Shown: positions 59,701-64,000 of the stretch, in pieces
Layout of the letters: each line of letters opens with the position of its first letter
Numbering within the stretch: the stretch's first letter is position 1
NCBI GenBank assembly: GCA_039619475.1
Contig: CM077116.1
Coordinates: 496,001 to 560,000, forward strand
Direction of reading: 5' to 3'
Length of the DNA stretch: 64,000 bases
Source of the DNA: Icerya purchasi
Taxonomy: Eukaryota > Arthropoda > Insecta > Hemiptera > Monophlebidae
Program-made: the position numbers and the translations under genes
Notes under the pieces: model-generated
What the model saw: only the letters and a program-made list of their open reading frames with translations
Database searches by the model: none
Told to the model about the DNA's origin: nothing

Positions 59701-61527
59701 TGGCGACTGAACCGAAACTGAATCTTACAAGCAAAGCATCACAAAATTCGGGAAGAACAGAATTCATTAACCGTGTCCCAATGGACTTCAGAAAATCGTA
59801 AAACATATCACTGGCACCCGCAAGGCGGGTATTGAAAAAAGCGTAAAACACTATATAAGCCTGAACAAAGACGCAATCCAAAGAAGAATTAAACGCTATG
59901 AAAATTGCATTTTAACACAATTTAAAAAAAAAAATCAAAAGAAAAAGAAAAAAAAACAAATACAAACATGCAGATATAAAATTCTGAATTTATTTTAGTA
60001 TTACGAGATATTAACTTATTATTTATAAAATAATAACTTACTTGCCGACTGTAAAGCTAAAATTTCGTCCATGTAATCGAACATTTCTACAGACATCTGA
60101 AAGTAATTATTTATATCGTTCTCCCCGATTTTTTCTAACTGTTCGGAAGATAGTTGTAAATTACCGGGAAACCCGGGATTTCGCTGGTGAAAATCTAATT
60201 TCATTATCAGTAGCCGGCAGTATTGTTGAATTAATTTCCCGTAACCTTCTTTTAAATGACCCTATAACAATAATAACGTAAAATATAGAAAAATCTTTAA
60301 AATTATTTTATCACAACAATCTGCGTATTAAAAAAGTGAATTTTGGCAAAAATTGAGCTACAAACCAATTTTTCACTATTTTCGTATCTTTCACACGTAT
60401 TATCTGTTTTTAACTACAAATAATTTATTAAATTTATTTTTAAGCATTTAAAACAACACAATCTATAGTCATTTAGTAGAAAAACGATTTTTTTGCATTG
60501 ATAATTATCAACGTCAATATGTTTACTACCGCAACAAAAACAAAATTCTGCATTTTATACACATTCACAGTTAAATTCTTCCGCAATAGCATATTAGAAA
60601 ATTCGCGGGGAATTTTTATTAAAATTCAGTGAAGACCGCAATCAATTTGTTCCTAAACGCAAATCGTTTCGATTGCATATATTATAATCTAGTTTTAAAT
60701 GAATGCAATAATCTAAAGTCGACAGAAGCTATAAAATAACTTTGTATAGTGCTTAATCGATTAAAAACATTTGTAAGTAAAATGCTAATTATTCCAGCCG
60801 TAACAATGAAAATAACTTCATATTTTATAAAATATTTTTTGAGGTGAGATGGTTCAAGATTTCACTCACTTGTGTACACGTTTTCTATATATATATATGT
60901 ATGCAATAAATGAAACGAAATTTTTTACAAACCCATAATTTTCCAACATCGTCTAATTTACTTTTATACCGCTGAGAATACGGTATAGTTTGTGGATGAC
61001 CGTCACGTAACAATTTATGCAGAACATGACAAAATTTCCACGCCACAATCCGATTTTCTTGAAGCGGCAGCTTTAATACACAATTCCAAAATAATTCCGC
61101 ACTTTTATCTCTAAATGTACCGATAATTGCGACTATTTAAATTAGATACGTTAAGGAAACACGAAAAAATGATACGTGTTAATAATATTAACAATAAACT
61201 AACGTCTTTTTATATTTCTAATTTTTGACTATTAAACCTGATATAAACTAAACGCAAAAGGATACTCCGAACATGTTTTTCTTTCACAGGATTTTCTATC
61301 GAATTAATAGCTTTCGCGATACTTACAGCCTATTTACAAAATAAAATTATAAAATCCATAAGTTTCAATTCATTTAAAAGGATAATTACTTATTATTCAT
61401 TTGCATGATTGAAGTACAAATTTTCTAATGAATAATATACCTGAAATTTTTCAAAATTTTCTCTTTCTTGTTCCAAACTCGTTTTTCGTTGTTGACCCAG
61501 CACTCTAGGAAGTGATAACGACGACAT
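20601..61527 (-). CDS. Hip1: Huntingtin-interacting protein 1 / Sla2 family gene, 18 coding exons
   Basis: The predicted 894-residue protein links clathrin-coated membranes to actin. Residues about 20-285 form an ANTH domain with the phosphoinositide motif K(x)9KxKH (K35, K45, K47, H48). About 340-527 is a Glu/Lys/Leu-rich coiled coil expected to bind clathrin light chain. About 640-860 is the I/LWEQ (THATCH) domain, with VKxEVNEKIL-like, WTEGLISAAKAVG and VAASTAQLVVASRVKAD blocks. The protein ends near VRVLELEAGLEKERLRLAAL, the usual HIP1 terminal helix. All 17 introns (111 bp to 6.7 kb) have GT-AG borders and consistent phase. Coding segments (minus strand): 61441-61527, 61266-61329, 60933-61132, 60042-60261, 58390-58664, 58095-58270, 55322-55427, 50623-50707, 45197-45285, 38389-38517, 38030-38177, 35924-36001, 32283-32429, 31779-32020, 25966-26121, 24957-25042, 24232-24461, 20601-20767. 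Human HIP1 is about 1037 residues. The shortfall lies after the ANTH domain, where no DPF-type AP2 motif is visible, so a missed exon is possible. One gene covers both vertebrate paralogues, HIP1 and HIP1R. Confidence 0.93.
20768..21479. other. Hip1 intron 17, 3' part
   Basis: AT-rich intron DNA; nothing supported besides the splice acceptor of exon 18. Confidence 0.5.
21480..22547 (-). mobile_element. TTAA-target DNA transposon 1 (1060 bp), internally deleted
   Basis: Ends are inverted repeats GGGATCATTACACTTTACC (left) and GGGATTATTACACTCCGTC (right, reverse complement). The four flanking bases are TGAA on the left and TTAA on the right, one change from a TTAA duplication. It carries the N-terminal half of a Mutator-like (PF20700-type) transposase on the minus strand. 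Proteins of this type together with a TTAA target suggest the Kolobok superfamily, though that link is from memory. Confidence 0.7.
21660..22259 (-). pseudogene. Mutator-like transposase, N-terminal half, broken
   Basis: An open stretch of 140 codons (22259-21837) includes DKNQTKHHWKRPPAKPKKRK and a NNYCILNFFLMFSTLHSYVK segment. It is followed by CKDCNEDIKFSQ (C-x2-C) and GFGFKICAMC, the usual N-terminal layout of this transposase family. Beyond a stop the frame continues as EINRRFCIF and degenerates. The C-terminal half, with the catalytic residues, is missing. It lies in Hip1 intron 17 in sense orientation. Confidence 0.7.
22740..23960 (-). pseudogene. hAT transposase remnant (GTF2I-repeat/FAM200-like type)
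   Basis: Minus-strand fragments in order: a possible N-terminal piece near 23930-23790; KIGGFGKCSTIVTDGASTMT near 23570-23510 (the VTTDGAPAMTG motif with its catalytic Asp); FLEEMETEHGVLLL and, after a frameshift, RWLSLKN near 23310-23240 (VRWLSRG motif); and MIKFSEYVRNLINEFDKRCT near 22939. This order fits a hAT transposase of the ZBED5/FAM200 kind. Several frameshifts; terminal repeats not identified. Confidence 0.65.
24232..24461 (-). CDS. Hip1: Hip1 coding exon 17 (I/LWEQ)
   Basis: Codes for TAADDVVSRNGKLERLIVAA, then GVAASTAQLVVASRVKADKN and VVATAKSCSQLVEET. Ends in phase 1 at GTAATT. Confidence 0.96.
24957..25042 (-). CDS. Hip1: Hip1 coding exon 16 (I/LWEQ)
   Basis: Codes for SNNKEFYKRNHQWTEGLISA then AKAVGMAA, the best conserved block of the actin-binding domain. 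Ends in phase 2 at GTATTT. Confidence 0.96.
25043..25965. other. Hip1 intron 15
   Basis: Plain AT-rich intron DNA, no repeat recognised. Confidence 0.55.
25966..26121 (-). CDS. Hip1: Hip1 coding exon 15 (I/LWEQ)
   Basis: Codes for EMLKESRKIDSGIKLEVNEK then ILDACTGLMNAIRVLVQKAR and LQAEIVGSGNT, closely matching the VKLEVNERIL block of HIP1/HIP1R. Phase 0 both ends. Confidence 0.96.
26540..29999 (+). mobile_element. Nearly full-length RTE-like non-LTR retrotransposon, inactive
   Basis: Plus-strand element inside Hip1 intron 14, antisense to the gene. A GC-richer leader (about 26545-27060) is followed by a degenerate endonuclease-reverse transcriptase frame and a coding end reading KLGEAFVQQWTANG-stop (TAA at 29967). 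A short GAAGAAGAAGAA repeat ends the element at about 29981. The tail motif and the size fit RTE-like elements often labelled craniofacial development protein 2-like; the clade is not certain. Confidence 0.75.
27400..29969 (+). pseudogene. Endonuclease-reverse transcriptase of the RTE-like element, broken
   Basis: Segments in order: an endonuclease motif IIGDFNAKIG near 27799-27828; a basic linker frame 28008-28295; NNKVPGEDEV near 28620; QNYRPISLLSNIYKLFTKII (finger region) near 28797-28856; FVDFEKAFNRL (first RT Asp) near 29000; RQGDALSPKLF near 29158; LLYADDIVLFA (YADD box) near 29273; and a C-terminal WRLVWTCG/EAFVQQW end. At least ten stops or frameshifts separate them. The catalytic YADD is intact but the frame is not. 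Confidence 0.85.
30000..31778. other. Hip1 intron 14, 5' part
   Basis: No repeat boundary or coding signal recognised apart from the donor of exon 14. Confidence 0.5.
31779..32020 (-). CDS. Hip1: Hip1 coding exon 14 (start of I/LWEQ)
   Basis: Codes for KMVSKCKEVKDECLKVLQLM, the segment IRDLSSLSGSV, and LVENELGMMDKAIEEAALKF. The last matches LVDKEMAATSAAIETA at the entry of the THATCH domain. Donor GTATTT, phase 0. Confidence 0.92.
32283..32429 (-). CDS. Hip1: Hip1 coding exon 13
   Basis: Codes for CFDNAKEKLLHYIEQKELQP then VNVTHLTVIFIMFGKAMSNT and LADVDAGE, the upper helical region before the actin-binding core. Acceptor CCTAG, donor GTAAGT, phase 1. Confidence 0.88.
32430..33635. other. 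Hip1 intron 12, 3' part
   Basis: AT-rich, a T/C-rich block at 32620-32820, nothing assignable. Confidence 0.45.
33636..34067. repeat. Fold-back element in Hip1 intron 12
   Basis: The left arm (33636-33831) and right arm (33885-34067) are inverted copies, with an extra ~10 bases in the left arm and scattered changes. The 50-bp spacer includes an AGTTGGTTTTTACAC stretch. The inner 85 bp of the arms are nearly identical. No coding capacity. It looks like a MITE or fold-back transposon; no clear target duplication was found. Confidence 0.8.
34068..35923. other. Hip1 intron 12, 5' part
   Basis: Long A-runs (34678-34698, 35903-35918) and otherwise plain AT-rich sequence. Confidence 0.45.
35924..36001 (-). 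CDS. Hip1: Hip1 coding exon 12
   Basis: Codes for DGCKELLHWVTHGLNSADFS then SITCSA, between the coiled coil and the THATCH domain; the TCSA segment matches ISCAGSAD of HIP1. Donor GTAAGT, phase 1. Confidence 0.85.
36709..37441. mobile_element. Possible pogo/Tigger-like MITE in Hip1 intron 11
   Basis: The right end reads, as reverse complement, CAGTGAAAATCGGTTATAGC and the left end TAGAAGAGTCGGTTTTAATT. TA dinucleotides flank both ends (36709-36710, 37440-37441). Internal phrases such as CGATTATAACGACTTTGAAG and GACGTTATAACCGG recall Tigger-derived repeats. There is no transposase. A short GCCGATAT-type repeat occurs at 37309-37340. Confidence 0.5.
38030..38177 (-). CDS. Hip1: Hip1 coding exon 11 (end of coiled coil)
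   Basis: Codes for ELVCKLEWNVQEKNLLETKL and NELENRRNELEHAFDNYKKI, the end of the long coiled coil. Ends in phase 1 at GTGAGT. Confidence 0.88.
38389..38517 (-). CDS. Hip1: Hip1 coding exon 10 (coiled coil)
   Basis: 43 codons, KADVDKQLSNVKNIDFEIAE and then RTKLEEELMTLQATADAAAE, continuing directly from HIQLLRQ of exon 9. Phase 0 at both ends, donor GTAAAT. Confidence 0.88.
38985..39440 (+). mobile_element. LINE 3' fragment in Hip1 intron 9 (intact version of the 4.9-kb copy)
   Basis: The plus-strand frame carries CHADHVFFECSSLSAKC, a Cys/His motif recalling the C-terminal HxxFEC box of R1-type non-LTR polyproteins. A 3' region homologous to 4868-5390 follows. At 39190-39205 it shows the sequence into which the MITE was inserted in the other copy. 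Confidence 0.6.
40062..40300 (+). mobile_element. tRNA-derived SINE, plus strand, Hip1 intron 9
   Basis: The head has an A box TAGGCTAGTTG (40074-40084) and B box GAGTTTGATCC (40117-40127). Its GCTAGAGCG core and the AAGCGACGACA junction match the SINE at 8625-9046. It ends near 40300 in sequence with CACTTGGAACTACA. More diverged than the other copy. Confidence 0.6.
40301..41984. other. Hip1 intron 9, middle part; GA and AT microsatellites
   Basis: (GA)n at about 40384-40404 and (AT)n at 41757-41779. Nothing else recognised. Confidence 0.45.
41985..42068 (-). CDS. Possible additional 84-bp Hip1 exon (cassette or relic)
   Basis: Between exons 9 and 10, an acceptor TTTTAG is followed by 28 open codons (KAGIERALKGSDKMTKFARA and on) and a donor GTAAGG. 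It is phase 0 at both ends, as is the junction it would enter, so inclusion adds 28 residues without a frameshift. Its first eight residues KAGIERAL resemble the start of exon 10, KADVDKQL, including an identical first seven bases. It may be a duplicated exon, alternative or mutually exclusive, or a chance pseudo-exon. Confidence 0.35.
42691..43580 (-). mobile_element. 5'-truncated non-LTR retrotransposon, RNase H and tail
   Basis: A minus-strand element in Hip1 intron 9, sense to the gene. Its coding part (43520-42740) is followed by a 3' end with a 7-bp inverted repeat TGCCGTG/CACGGCA (42691-42697 and 42713-42719). It is a relative of the copy at 16829-17440, with a different 3' end. Confidence 0.75.
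43046..43520 (-). pseudogene. Retrotransposon RNase H domain with all four acidic residues
   Basis: The frame reads VYTDGAKTDVAG (first Asp), LEAELYGILFGLKACE (Glu), YIIITDSLASLQAL (second Asp) and PAHVGISGNECVDRVAKA (last Asp). So the D-E-D-D set of a type I RNase H is preserved. A stop at 43046 interrupts the protein, after which the tail continues as CWWPPILMSEKEFSVFTRLR and LGHTSVSYNHIL. The reverse transcriptase is missing. Confidence 0.85.
43581..45196. other. Hip1 intron 9, 5' part; (AT)n at 44707-44733
   Basis: AT-rich DNA with an A-run (44441-44457) and a TA microsatellite; no element boundaries recognised. Confidence 0.45.
45197..45285 (-). CDS. Hip1: Hip1 coding exon 9 (coiled coil)
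   Basis: Codes for EKAKLLDEKFNKLKEVYTKL then REEHIQLLRQ, matching the RYSKLKEKYSELVQNHADLL region of HIP1. Ends in phase 0 at GTGAAT. Confidence 0.88.
46107..46397 (-). mobile_element. 267-bp tRNA-derived SINE with perfect 12-bp target duplication
   Basis: The element occupies 46119-46385 between two copies of TTTCACTTACGT (46107-46118, 46386-46397). On the minus strand the head has an A box TAGCCTAGTGG (46365-46375) and a B box GGTTCGAGACT (46321-46331). The body is GC-richer than its surroundings. It differs from the SINE family at 8625 and 40062. In Hip1 intron 8, sense to the gene. Confidence 0.85.
46781..47191 (+). other. Unassigned 136-codon open frame in intron 8
   Basis: The frame starts MKELNLSVIPEYTQFYFIFL and is rich in Phe/Tyr/Ile, as expected of T-rich DNA. 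No family was recognised and it lies in an intron. Probably not a gene, but it is the longest frame here without a transposon motif. Confidence 0.15.
48080..49605 (+). mobile_element. TTAA-target DNA transposon 2 (1518 bp), internally deleted
   Basis: Inverted ends GGGGTAACGCCACTCTAG at 48084-48101 and, reverse complemented, at the right end finishing at 49601. Flanks are TTGA on the left and TTAA on the right. It holds the C-terminal half of a Mutator-like transposase in plus orientation, complementary to the N-terminal half kept in element 1. It was inserted into another transposon-type ORF. Confidence 0.82.
48182..49028 (+). pseudogene. Mutator-like transposase, C-terminal half, broken
   Basis: The frame 48182-48571 contains the motif YVSYVGDGDSKTFKSI, SKKECTDHVQKRMDSGLRNF and HDKCPCGEDSWCSW, all typical of the PF20700-type transposase. 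A TGA at 48569 interrupts it. The same frame goes on with LPIYEELSRDELLTRCLGGF-IQNSN, then a frameshift leads to SVSSGKHVLDIVVYIAIGIY and GMTIGLNCYNF (to 49028). The usual ESFNSLIW segment is lost at the frameshift. Confidence 0.8.
49761..50622. other. Hip1 intron 8, 5' part
   Basis: T-rich at 49800-50060, otherwise no recognisable content. Confidence 0.45.
50623..50707 (-). CDS. Hip1: Hip1 coding exon 8 (coiled coil)
   Basis: Codes for DYELTKEREEKEVVLQQLDQ then NEKAAAAE, a charged coiled-coil stretch. Acceptor TTATAG, donor GTTAGA, ends in phase 1. Low-complexity content makes the homology weaker, but the phase fits both neighbours. Confidence 0.8.
50839..51180 (-). pseudogene. Non-LTR endonuclease domain fragment
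   Basis: A 111-codon minus-strand frame contains EFYRSASGKVKEYIKEIKEM then NYIGNINIDIGKDNSLATKY, TNTMAGMGYESKLEGYIKEQ. It resembles the VYRPPSG...IIxGDINIDI...YLNxMxSxGFxSxINxxTR part of apurinic-like endonucleases of Jockey/CR1-type elements; the catalytic Asp of GD is Asn here (IGNINID). In Hip1 intron 7. Confidence 0.65.
51492..51857 (-). pseudogene. Non-LTR reverse transcriptase fragment
   Basis: Minus-strand frame with CSAKYGLIINKDKTKIMIID followed by CRYLGSVVENGGGSEAEMRH and RTNISI. The INxxKTKxM...YLGSxxxxxGxxxxEI arrangement is the segment after the YADD box in non-LTR reverse transcriptases. It is a different family from the adjacent endonuclease fragment, or a separate insertion. 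Confidence 0.75.
51858..52914. other. Hip1 intron 7, middle
   Basis: No gene or repeat boundary recognised. Confidence 0.45.
52915..53140 (+). pseudogene. Tc1/mariner transposase tail, very degenerate
   Basis: The plus-strand frame VSTVKGAYLENDI (52978-53016) resembles the CIxxxGxYFExD ending of mariner transposases, preceded by AAGKVKSRIGMDS. Only the terminal motif is readable. Confidence 0.35.
53141..54582. other. Hip1 intron 7; C-run/A-run at 54004-54027
   Basis: An A-run at 53921-53944 and a C-run followed by an A-run at 54004-54027. No gene. Confidence 0.45.
54583..54894 (-). pseudogene. Jockey-type reverse transcriptase C-terminal fragment
   Basis: The frame has ILKYLSRYRYNINPKLLLTV and CRSLVPGRLTSRRQVVYSLA then LHNTALRAIPYGRYLK. 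It resembles LKxLSGxRWGAxPxTLLxVYRSLVRSxLDYGxxVYGSAS...IHNxALRLxxG of non-LTR elements. Truncated at both ends. Confidence 0.7.
55322..55427 (-). CDS. Hip1: Hip1 coding exon 7 (coiled coil start)
   Basis: Codes for DQLIDHLQTELGEYQSALMH then LKRKVLTVEDQLRHK, heptad-like and matching the start of the HIP1 coiled coil. One base joins exon 6; ends phase 0 at GTATTT. Confidence 0.85.
56131..57376. mobile_element. Interspersed repeat (ACTAGCTGACCCGGCGAAC type) with internal duplication
   Basis: Begins just after an (AT)n run with ACTAGCTGACCCGGCGAACT, a start seen in many dispersed invertebrate repeats, and ends near AGAAGAATTATATATATAAA after a GTCCAGCCGTTTAGGAGTT stretch. The interior contains two direct copies of a ~196-bp unit (56701-56897 and 57031-57226). 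No open frame. I cannot firmly assign the class. Confidence 0.6.
57377..58094. other. Hip1 intron 6, 5' part
   Basis: AT-rich; A-run at 57991-58010. Confidence 0.5.
58095..58270 (-). CDS. Hip1: Hip1 coding exon 6 (linker)
   Basis: Codes for KPPNILVQAELKTYVTPVV followed by an acidic, Ser/Thr-rich linker. The TPVVIMPE segment matches the SPVVVIPAE region after the ANTH domain in HIP1. The peptide ELIDI recalls a clathrin-box core but lacks the final acidic residue. Ends in phase 2. Confidence 0.85.
58390..58664 (-). CDS. Hip1: Hip1 coding exon 5 (end of ANTH)
   Basis: Codes for FGSLDMSRSNSMTSSGQCRL, IQDSSQLYDYCVKILFKLHA, and LQYFKNLIQIPLLPE, very close to vertebrate HIP1. Donor GTAAGT, phase 0. 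Confidence 0.96.
58665..60041. other. Hip1 intron 4
   Basis: Contains a C-run followed by an A-run (59204-59226) and a minus-strand frame of 62 codons (59693-59881) that I do not recognise. No gene is supported. Confidence 0.45.
60042..60261 (-). CDS. Hip1: Hip1 coding exon 4 (ANTH)
   Basis: Codes for GHLKEGYGKLIQQYCRLLIM, FHQRNPGFPGNLQLS and EMFDYMDEILALQSA, the middle of the ANTH helical bundle. Ends in phase 1 at a consensus donor GTAAGT. Confidence 0.95.
60262..60932. other. Hip1 intron 3
   Basis: Plain AT-rich intron; short TA repeat at 60887-60898. Confidence 0.5.
60933..61132 (-). CDS. Hip1: Hip1 coding exon 3 (ANTH)
   Basis: Codes for AIIGTFRDKSAELFWNCVLK, then VAWKFCHVLHKLLRDGHP and KSKLDDVGKLW. 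This is the most conserved ANTH stretch and identifies the family clearly. Ends in phase 0 at donor GTTTGT. Confidence 0.95.
61266..61329 (-). CDS. Hip1: Hip1 coding exon 2 (lipid-binding motif)
   Basis: Codes for AVSIAKAINSIENPVKEKHV-R, containing the ANTH phosphoinositide motif K(x)9KxKH (residues 35-48). Ends in phase 1 at donor GTATCC. Confidence 0.93.
61441..61527 (-). CDS. Hip1: Hip1 coding exon 1
   Basis: Codes for MSSLSLPRVLGQQRKTSLEQ and on to ENFEKFQ (29 residues), ending in phase 0 at donor GTATAT. The start was chosen because it gives a typical short N-terminal lead into the ExExFxxxQ segment that opens the ANTH domain of HIP1 proteins. Confidence 0.85.
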
Positions 61528-61617
61528 ATCTCTTACTCTCGTAATTCGTTAATTTGTCCCAAATTTAAACGATAAATATGTATCCGAATTAACCATCACG
61601 ATGTTGTAACAGGTTGA

Positions 61618-61655
61618 GTAAATACCACTTGTATTCCGAGTAAGGTGGTATTTAC
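61618..61655. promoter_or_regulatory. Perfect 11-bp hairpin upstream of the Hip1 start
   Basis: GTAAATACCAC (61618-61628) and GTGGTATTTAC (61645-61655) are separated by 16 bases. Weaker pairing continues outward (CGATGTTGTAACAG with CTGTTACAT...CATCG, about 61599-61689). It lies 91 bases upstream of the Hip1 ATG, in the probable 5' untranslated region or promoter. Role unknown. Confidence 0.45.
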
Positions 61656-61689
61656 CGTACGCATACTGTTACATACGGAATAGACATCG

Positions 61690-62439
61690 TAAGTTTGTAA
61701 CACTACACCACTTTTAAATTTCTAAAAAAAAATCTACTAAAACATAACATGCCGATACAACAGTACACCACAACCACCAAAAACTAAAAACATTAAATAA
61801 AGTATACATACAATTATTACGAGTAATTCGTTACTTCCTGTGCAGGGATTCTTCAGATATTCTACTATCGATAAGAAAGTTCGATATAAACGTTTTGCGA
61901 CAAAATTTATTCATTTATAATGGAATAAAATAATATCGTTAATAGAACACAATATCGTCACGAAATATTAAAATTCAGTTCAATAAAATTTATCTTGCGA
62001 GATTTTTTACCTTGAGCAATTTTTAAAAACTGACAACAAATAATAAAATGCCACATACAAGTATTATTAATTACCTGATCAAAACACATAATTTAATAAT
62101 ACGACAACAGAAAAAACTAAATTGTCTGAAATTTAGAAAAATCATTAATCGATTTAATTGATTTGCCAGCTAACATTATTATTCGCAGATTTTCCATTAG
62201 TTAAATAACCTTTTAAAAAAAATTACAATCTACATAATGAGAGACAACAATTGTACAGATAGTATGAAATAGCTAAAAGGAAGTTTGTAGTTCAATAAAA
62301 TTCTGTTTGAAATGAGAAGAAATTAAAGGAGGAATTGATTCAAAATTCGAGTCTCTTTATTCATTTTTACAACAATCAGAGAATTCACATATAATGAAGA
62401 AACACTTCAGGATAAAATCAATAATTATATAATACCCCA
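61690..62439. other. Hip1 upstream flank
   Basis: AT-rich. No further coding exon and no clear core promoter could be recognised. Confidence 0.4.
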
Positions 62440-63438
62440 CAGCGTGGATGTACTCAGAAATTTTTTCAAGGGGGAGGGGATTTTTCTTATAAGTTCCACT
62501 ATACAATCATACAAACCAGGAATGAATCCAGTGGGTTTTTTGGCGGGGGGTGGGGTGCTATGGAAATTTACAGCCCCCCCCCAGAACTTAATACAAGCTG
62601 TTTAAGAATGTGGAAATTTCATAGGAAATAAAATTCTTTTTATTGGCTTTGTTTACAATTATGTCAAAAGTTGCTGCTAAAACATTTTGAAATGGTTCAA
62701 TTAGTCGTATATTTTTAAATTTCAAAATTACGAGATTTATTTTTGACGAAAAAATGAAACTTCATAAAATAACAATACAACATTTTAAATTTAACTTCGG
62801 CGTTTGTTTGTTATTCTATGAAAAAATTGATATGCTTTCATTGCAAATGTGTGAAAGATGTAAAATACTCGCGAGCTGAAAAAATTATTTGCTGCAGTTG
62901 GTATTTTTTGTCAGTGTAAACGGGAATTCTCACGTTTCACGTCGATCCATTTATCATTAATATCAATAAATTGTTAAACGTTTCTTTTCGGTTTTCATTT
63001 ATTCTTTTTTTTAAAAGTGACATGATCTATAAACAACTTAATTTCTGTTTCTATTGCATTTTCCTTGTTTTTTATTTCCAAGAAAAGTCCATTTAAAACA
63101 GCTGAAACACCACTGCGTATTCGTTTATTATAAAAAGATAATGAACCCATTAGAATGTTTTTACATAATGTTCTTTAATGCTACAATTAAAAGTAATCAT
63201 TTTAAACCAACTGAGAAAACATTGTTGTTTATAATCAGTTATTTTACTTGAAATTTATCGTTCACACTTGCTTTTTCATTATCTTAATTTATGTAATAAA
63301 TCATGTTTTACATATTTGGTTTTATTTAGGAATATCCCAAAAAAATGTTCTCAGTAAAAATATAAAAAAATCTCTGCCCTCTCCAAAGAACACAAATCCC
63401 CCCCCCCCCCAAGAAACAGATTCCTGAATTCATCACTG
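62440..63438. mobile_element. Candidate hAT-like non-autonomous element with G/C-tract ends
   Basis: The left end reads CAGCGTGGATGTACTCAGAA and then a G-rich run; the right end, reverse complemented, reads CAGTGATGAATTCAGGAATC and then a G-run of similar position. The interior (~1 kb) is AT-rich without a transposase, and has a further C-run at 62573-62581. No clean target duplication was seen. Confidence 0.45.
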
Positions 63439-63704
63439 ATCTATAAAGGTTATAACACTTATTGGAATATAAACATAAATATTAATTTATTTTTTAATCT
63501 ATATATAAAGAAGTAGGTTTCGAACTTATTGACGATAAAAACATAAATTTATCATATCTGAATGTTAATAATACTATAATGTGTAATTTAAAAGTATGCG
63601 AAGATACAGAATAAAAATAAAAAATGTATAAATGCTAACATTTATTTAAAAATAAATTGCAGACGCCTTGGGTTTTGAGCAAACACGTATTTAACTTCGT
63701 TCCA

Positions 63705-64000
63705 GGGTCGTGTCCAGACTTTTAAAAAGGGGGAATTGAAAATTTTCTTCGTATATTTATTTTATAAATAACATTACATTTTTCACTAATATTCATATTA
63801 TTAATATTATCCATCATTTTGATTTATATATGAATAATTTACATATGTAAATGAATTACTGTATAAACACATTAATAAAAATTACATATGTAATTGATTA
63901 TATCTATAATAAAAAATTTTGCATAAAATATTAATAAACTACCTAAAAATATGGCGTATATTTTTTCTTTTTTTTGTAATGTAAGAACATCATATTTAAT
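63705..64000. mobile_element. Second copy of the 409-bp MITE, cut by the window end
   Basis: From GGGTCGTGTCCAGACTTTTA onward the sequence follows the MITE at 4459-4867 for about 300 bp (shared CATCATTTTGATTTATATAT and CCTAAAAATATGG blocks) until the window ends, so its right end and palindrome are not visible. Confidence 0.8.

Noticed and set aside
59693..59881. 62-codon minus-strand frame as a Hip1 exon
   Set aside because: Exon 4 joins exon 5 in phase with HIP1-like sequence on both sides, and this peptide has no match in the family.

Overview
The window is eukaryotic nuclear DNA. It is strongly AT-rich, genes are split by GT-AG introns, and most of the rest is decayed transposable elements (hAT, Tc1/mariner, TTAA-target DNA transposons, several non-LTR retrotransposons, tRNA-derived SINEs, MITEs). 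The transposon mix and the gene content point to an arthropod, most likely an insect. I would not go further than that from sequence alone.

The main gene is a minus-strand Huntingtin-interacting-protein-1 / Sla2 family gene (Hip1), whose whole coding region lies in the window from the ATG at 61527 to the stop at 20601. I could assemble 18 coding exons by hand. Every junction has GT-AG borders and compatible phase, giving a predicted protein of 894 residues with an N-terminal ANTH lipid-binding domain, a central coiled coil and a C-terminal talin-like I/LWEQ (THATCH) actin-binding domain. It would be a clathrin-coat to actin adaptor. A possible extra 84-bp in-frame exon sits in intron 9.

The second cellular gene is represented by one plus-strand terminal exon (10320-10740) of a two-pore-domain potassium channel-like gene. 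It has a splice acceptor, the P2 pore, TM4, a stop and a polyadenylation signal, but an unusual TIGYND selectivity filter. Its upstream exons were not found.

Layout: 1-720, non-LTR retrotransposon tail with poly(A); 2.9-5.4 kb, mariner and LINE remnants, the LINE split by a 409-bp MITE; 5.4-6.0 kb, a nearly perfect 280-bp fold-back; 6.2-9.2 kb, an hAT element carrying a nested SINE; 10.3-10.7 kb, the channel exon; 11.6-20.0 kb, intergenic DNA with paired copies of a 649-bp DNA transposon, one of them holding a Tc1/mariner derivative; 20.6-61.5 kb, Hip1 with introns full of elements (a TTAA-target element and an hAT remnant in intron 17, an RTE-like retrotransposon in intron 14, fold-back and pogo-like elements in introns 12 and 11, LINE, SINE and RNase H fragments in intron 9, a SINE and a second TTAA-target element in intron 8, LINE fragments in intron 7, a repeat with an internal duplication in intron 6); 61.5-64 kb, upstream flank with a hairpin, a G/C-tract element and a second copy of the 4.5-kb MITE.

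Nothing looks like a wholly new biological system. The strongest points for a second look are the 5.4-6.0 kb fold-back, the channel exon with its altered filter, the in-frame candidate exon in Hip1, and several insertions whose ancestral empty sites can be read inside the same window.
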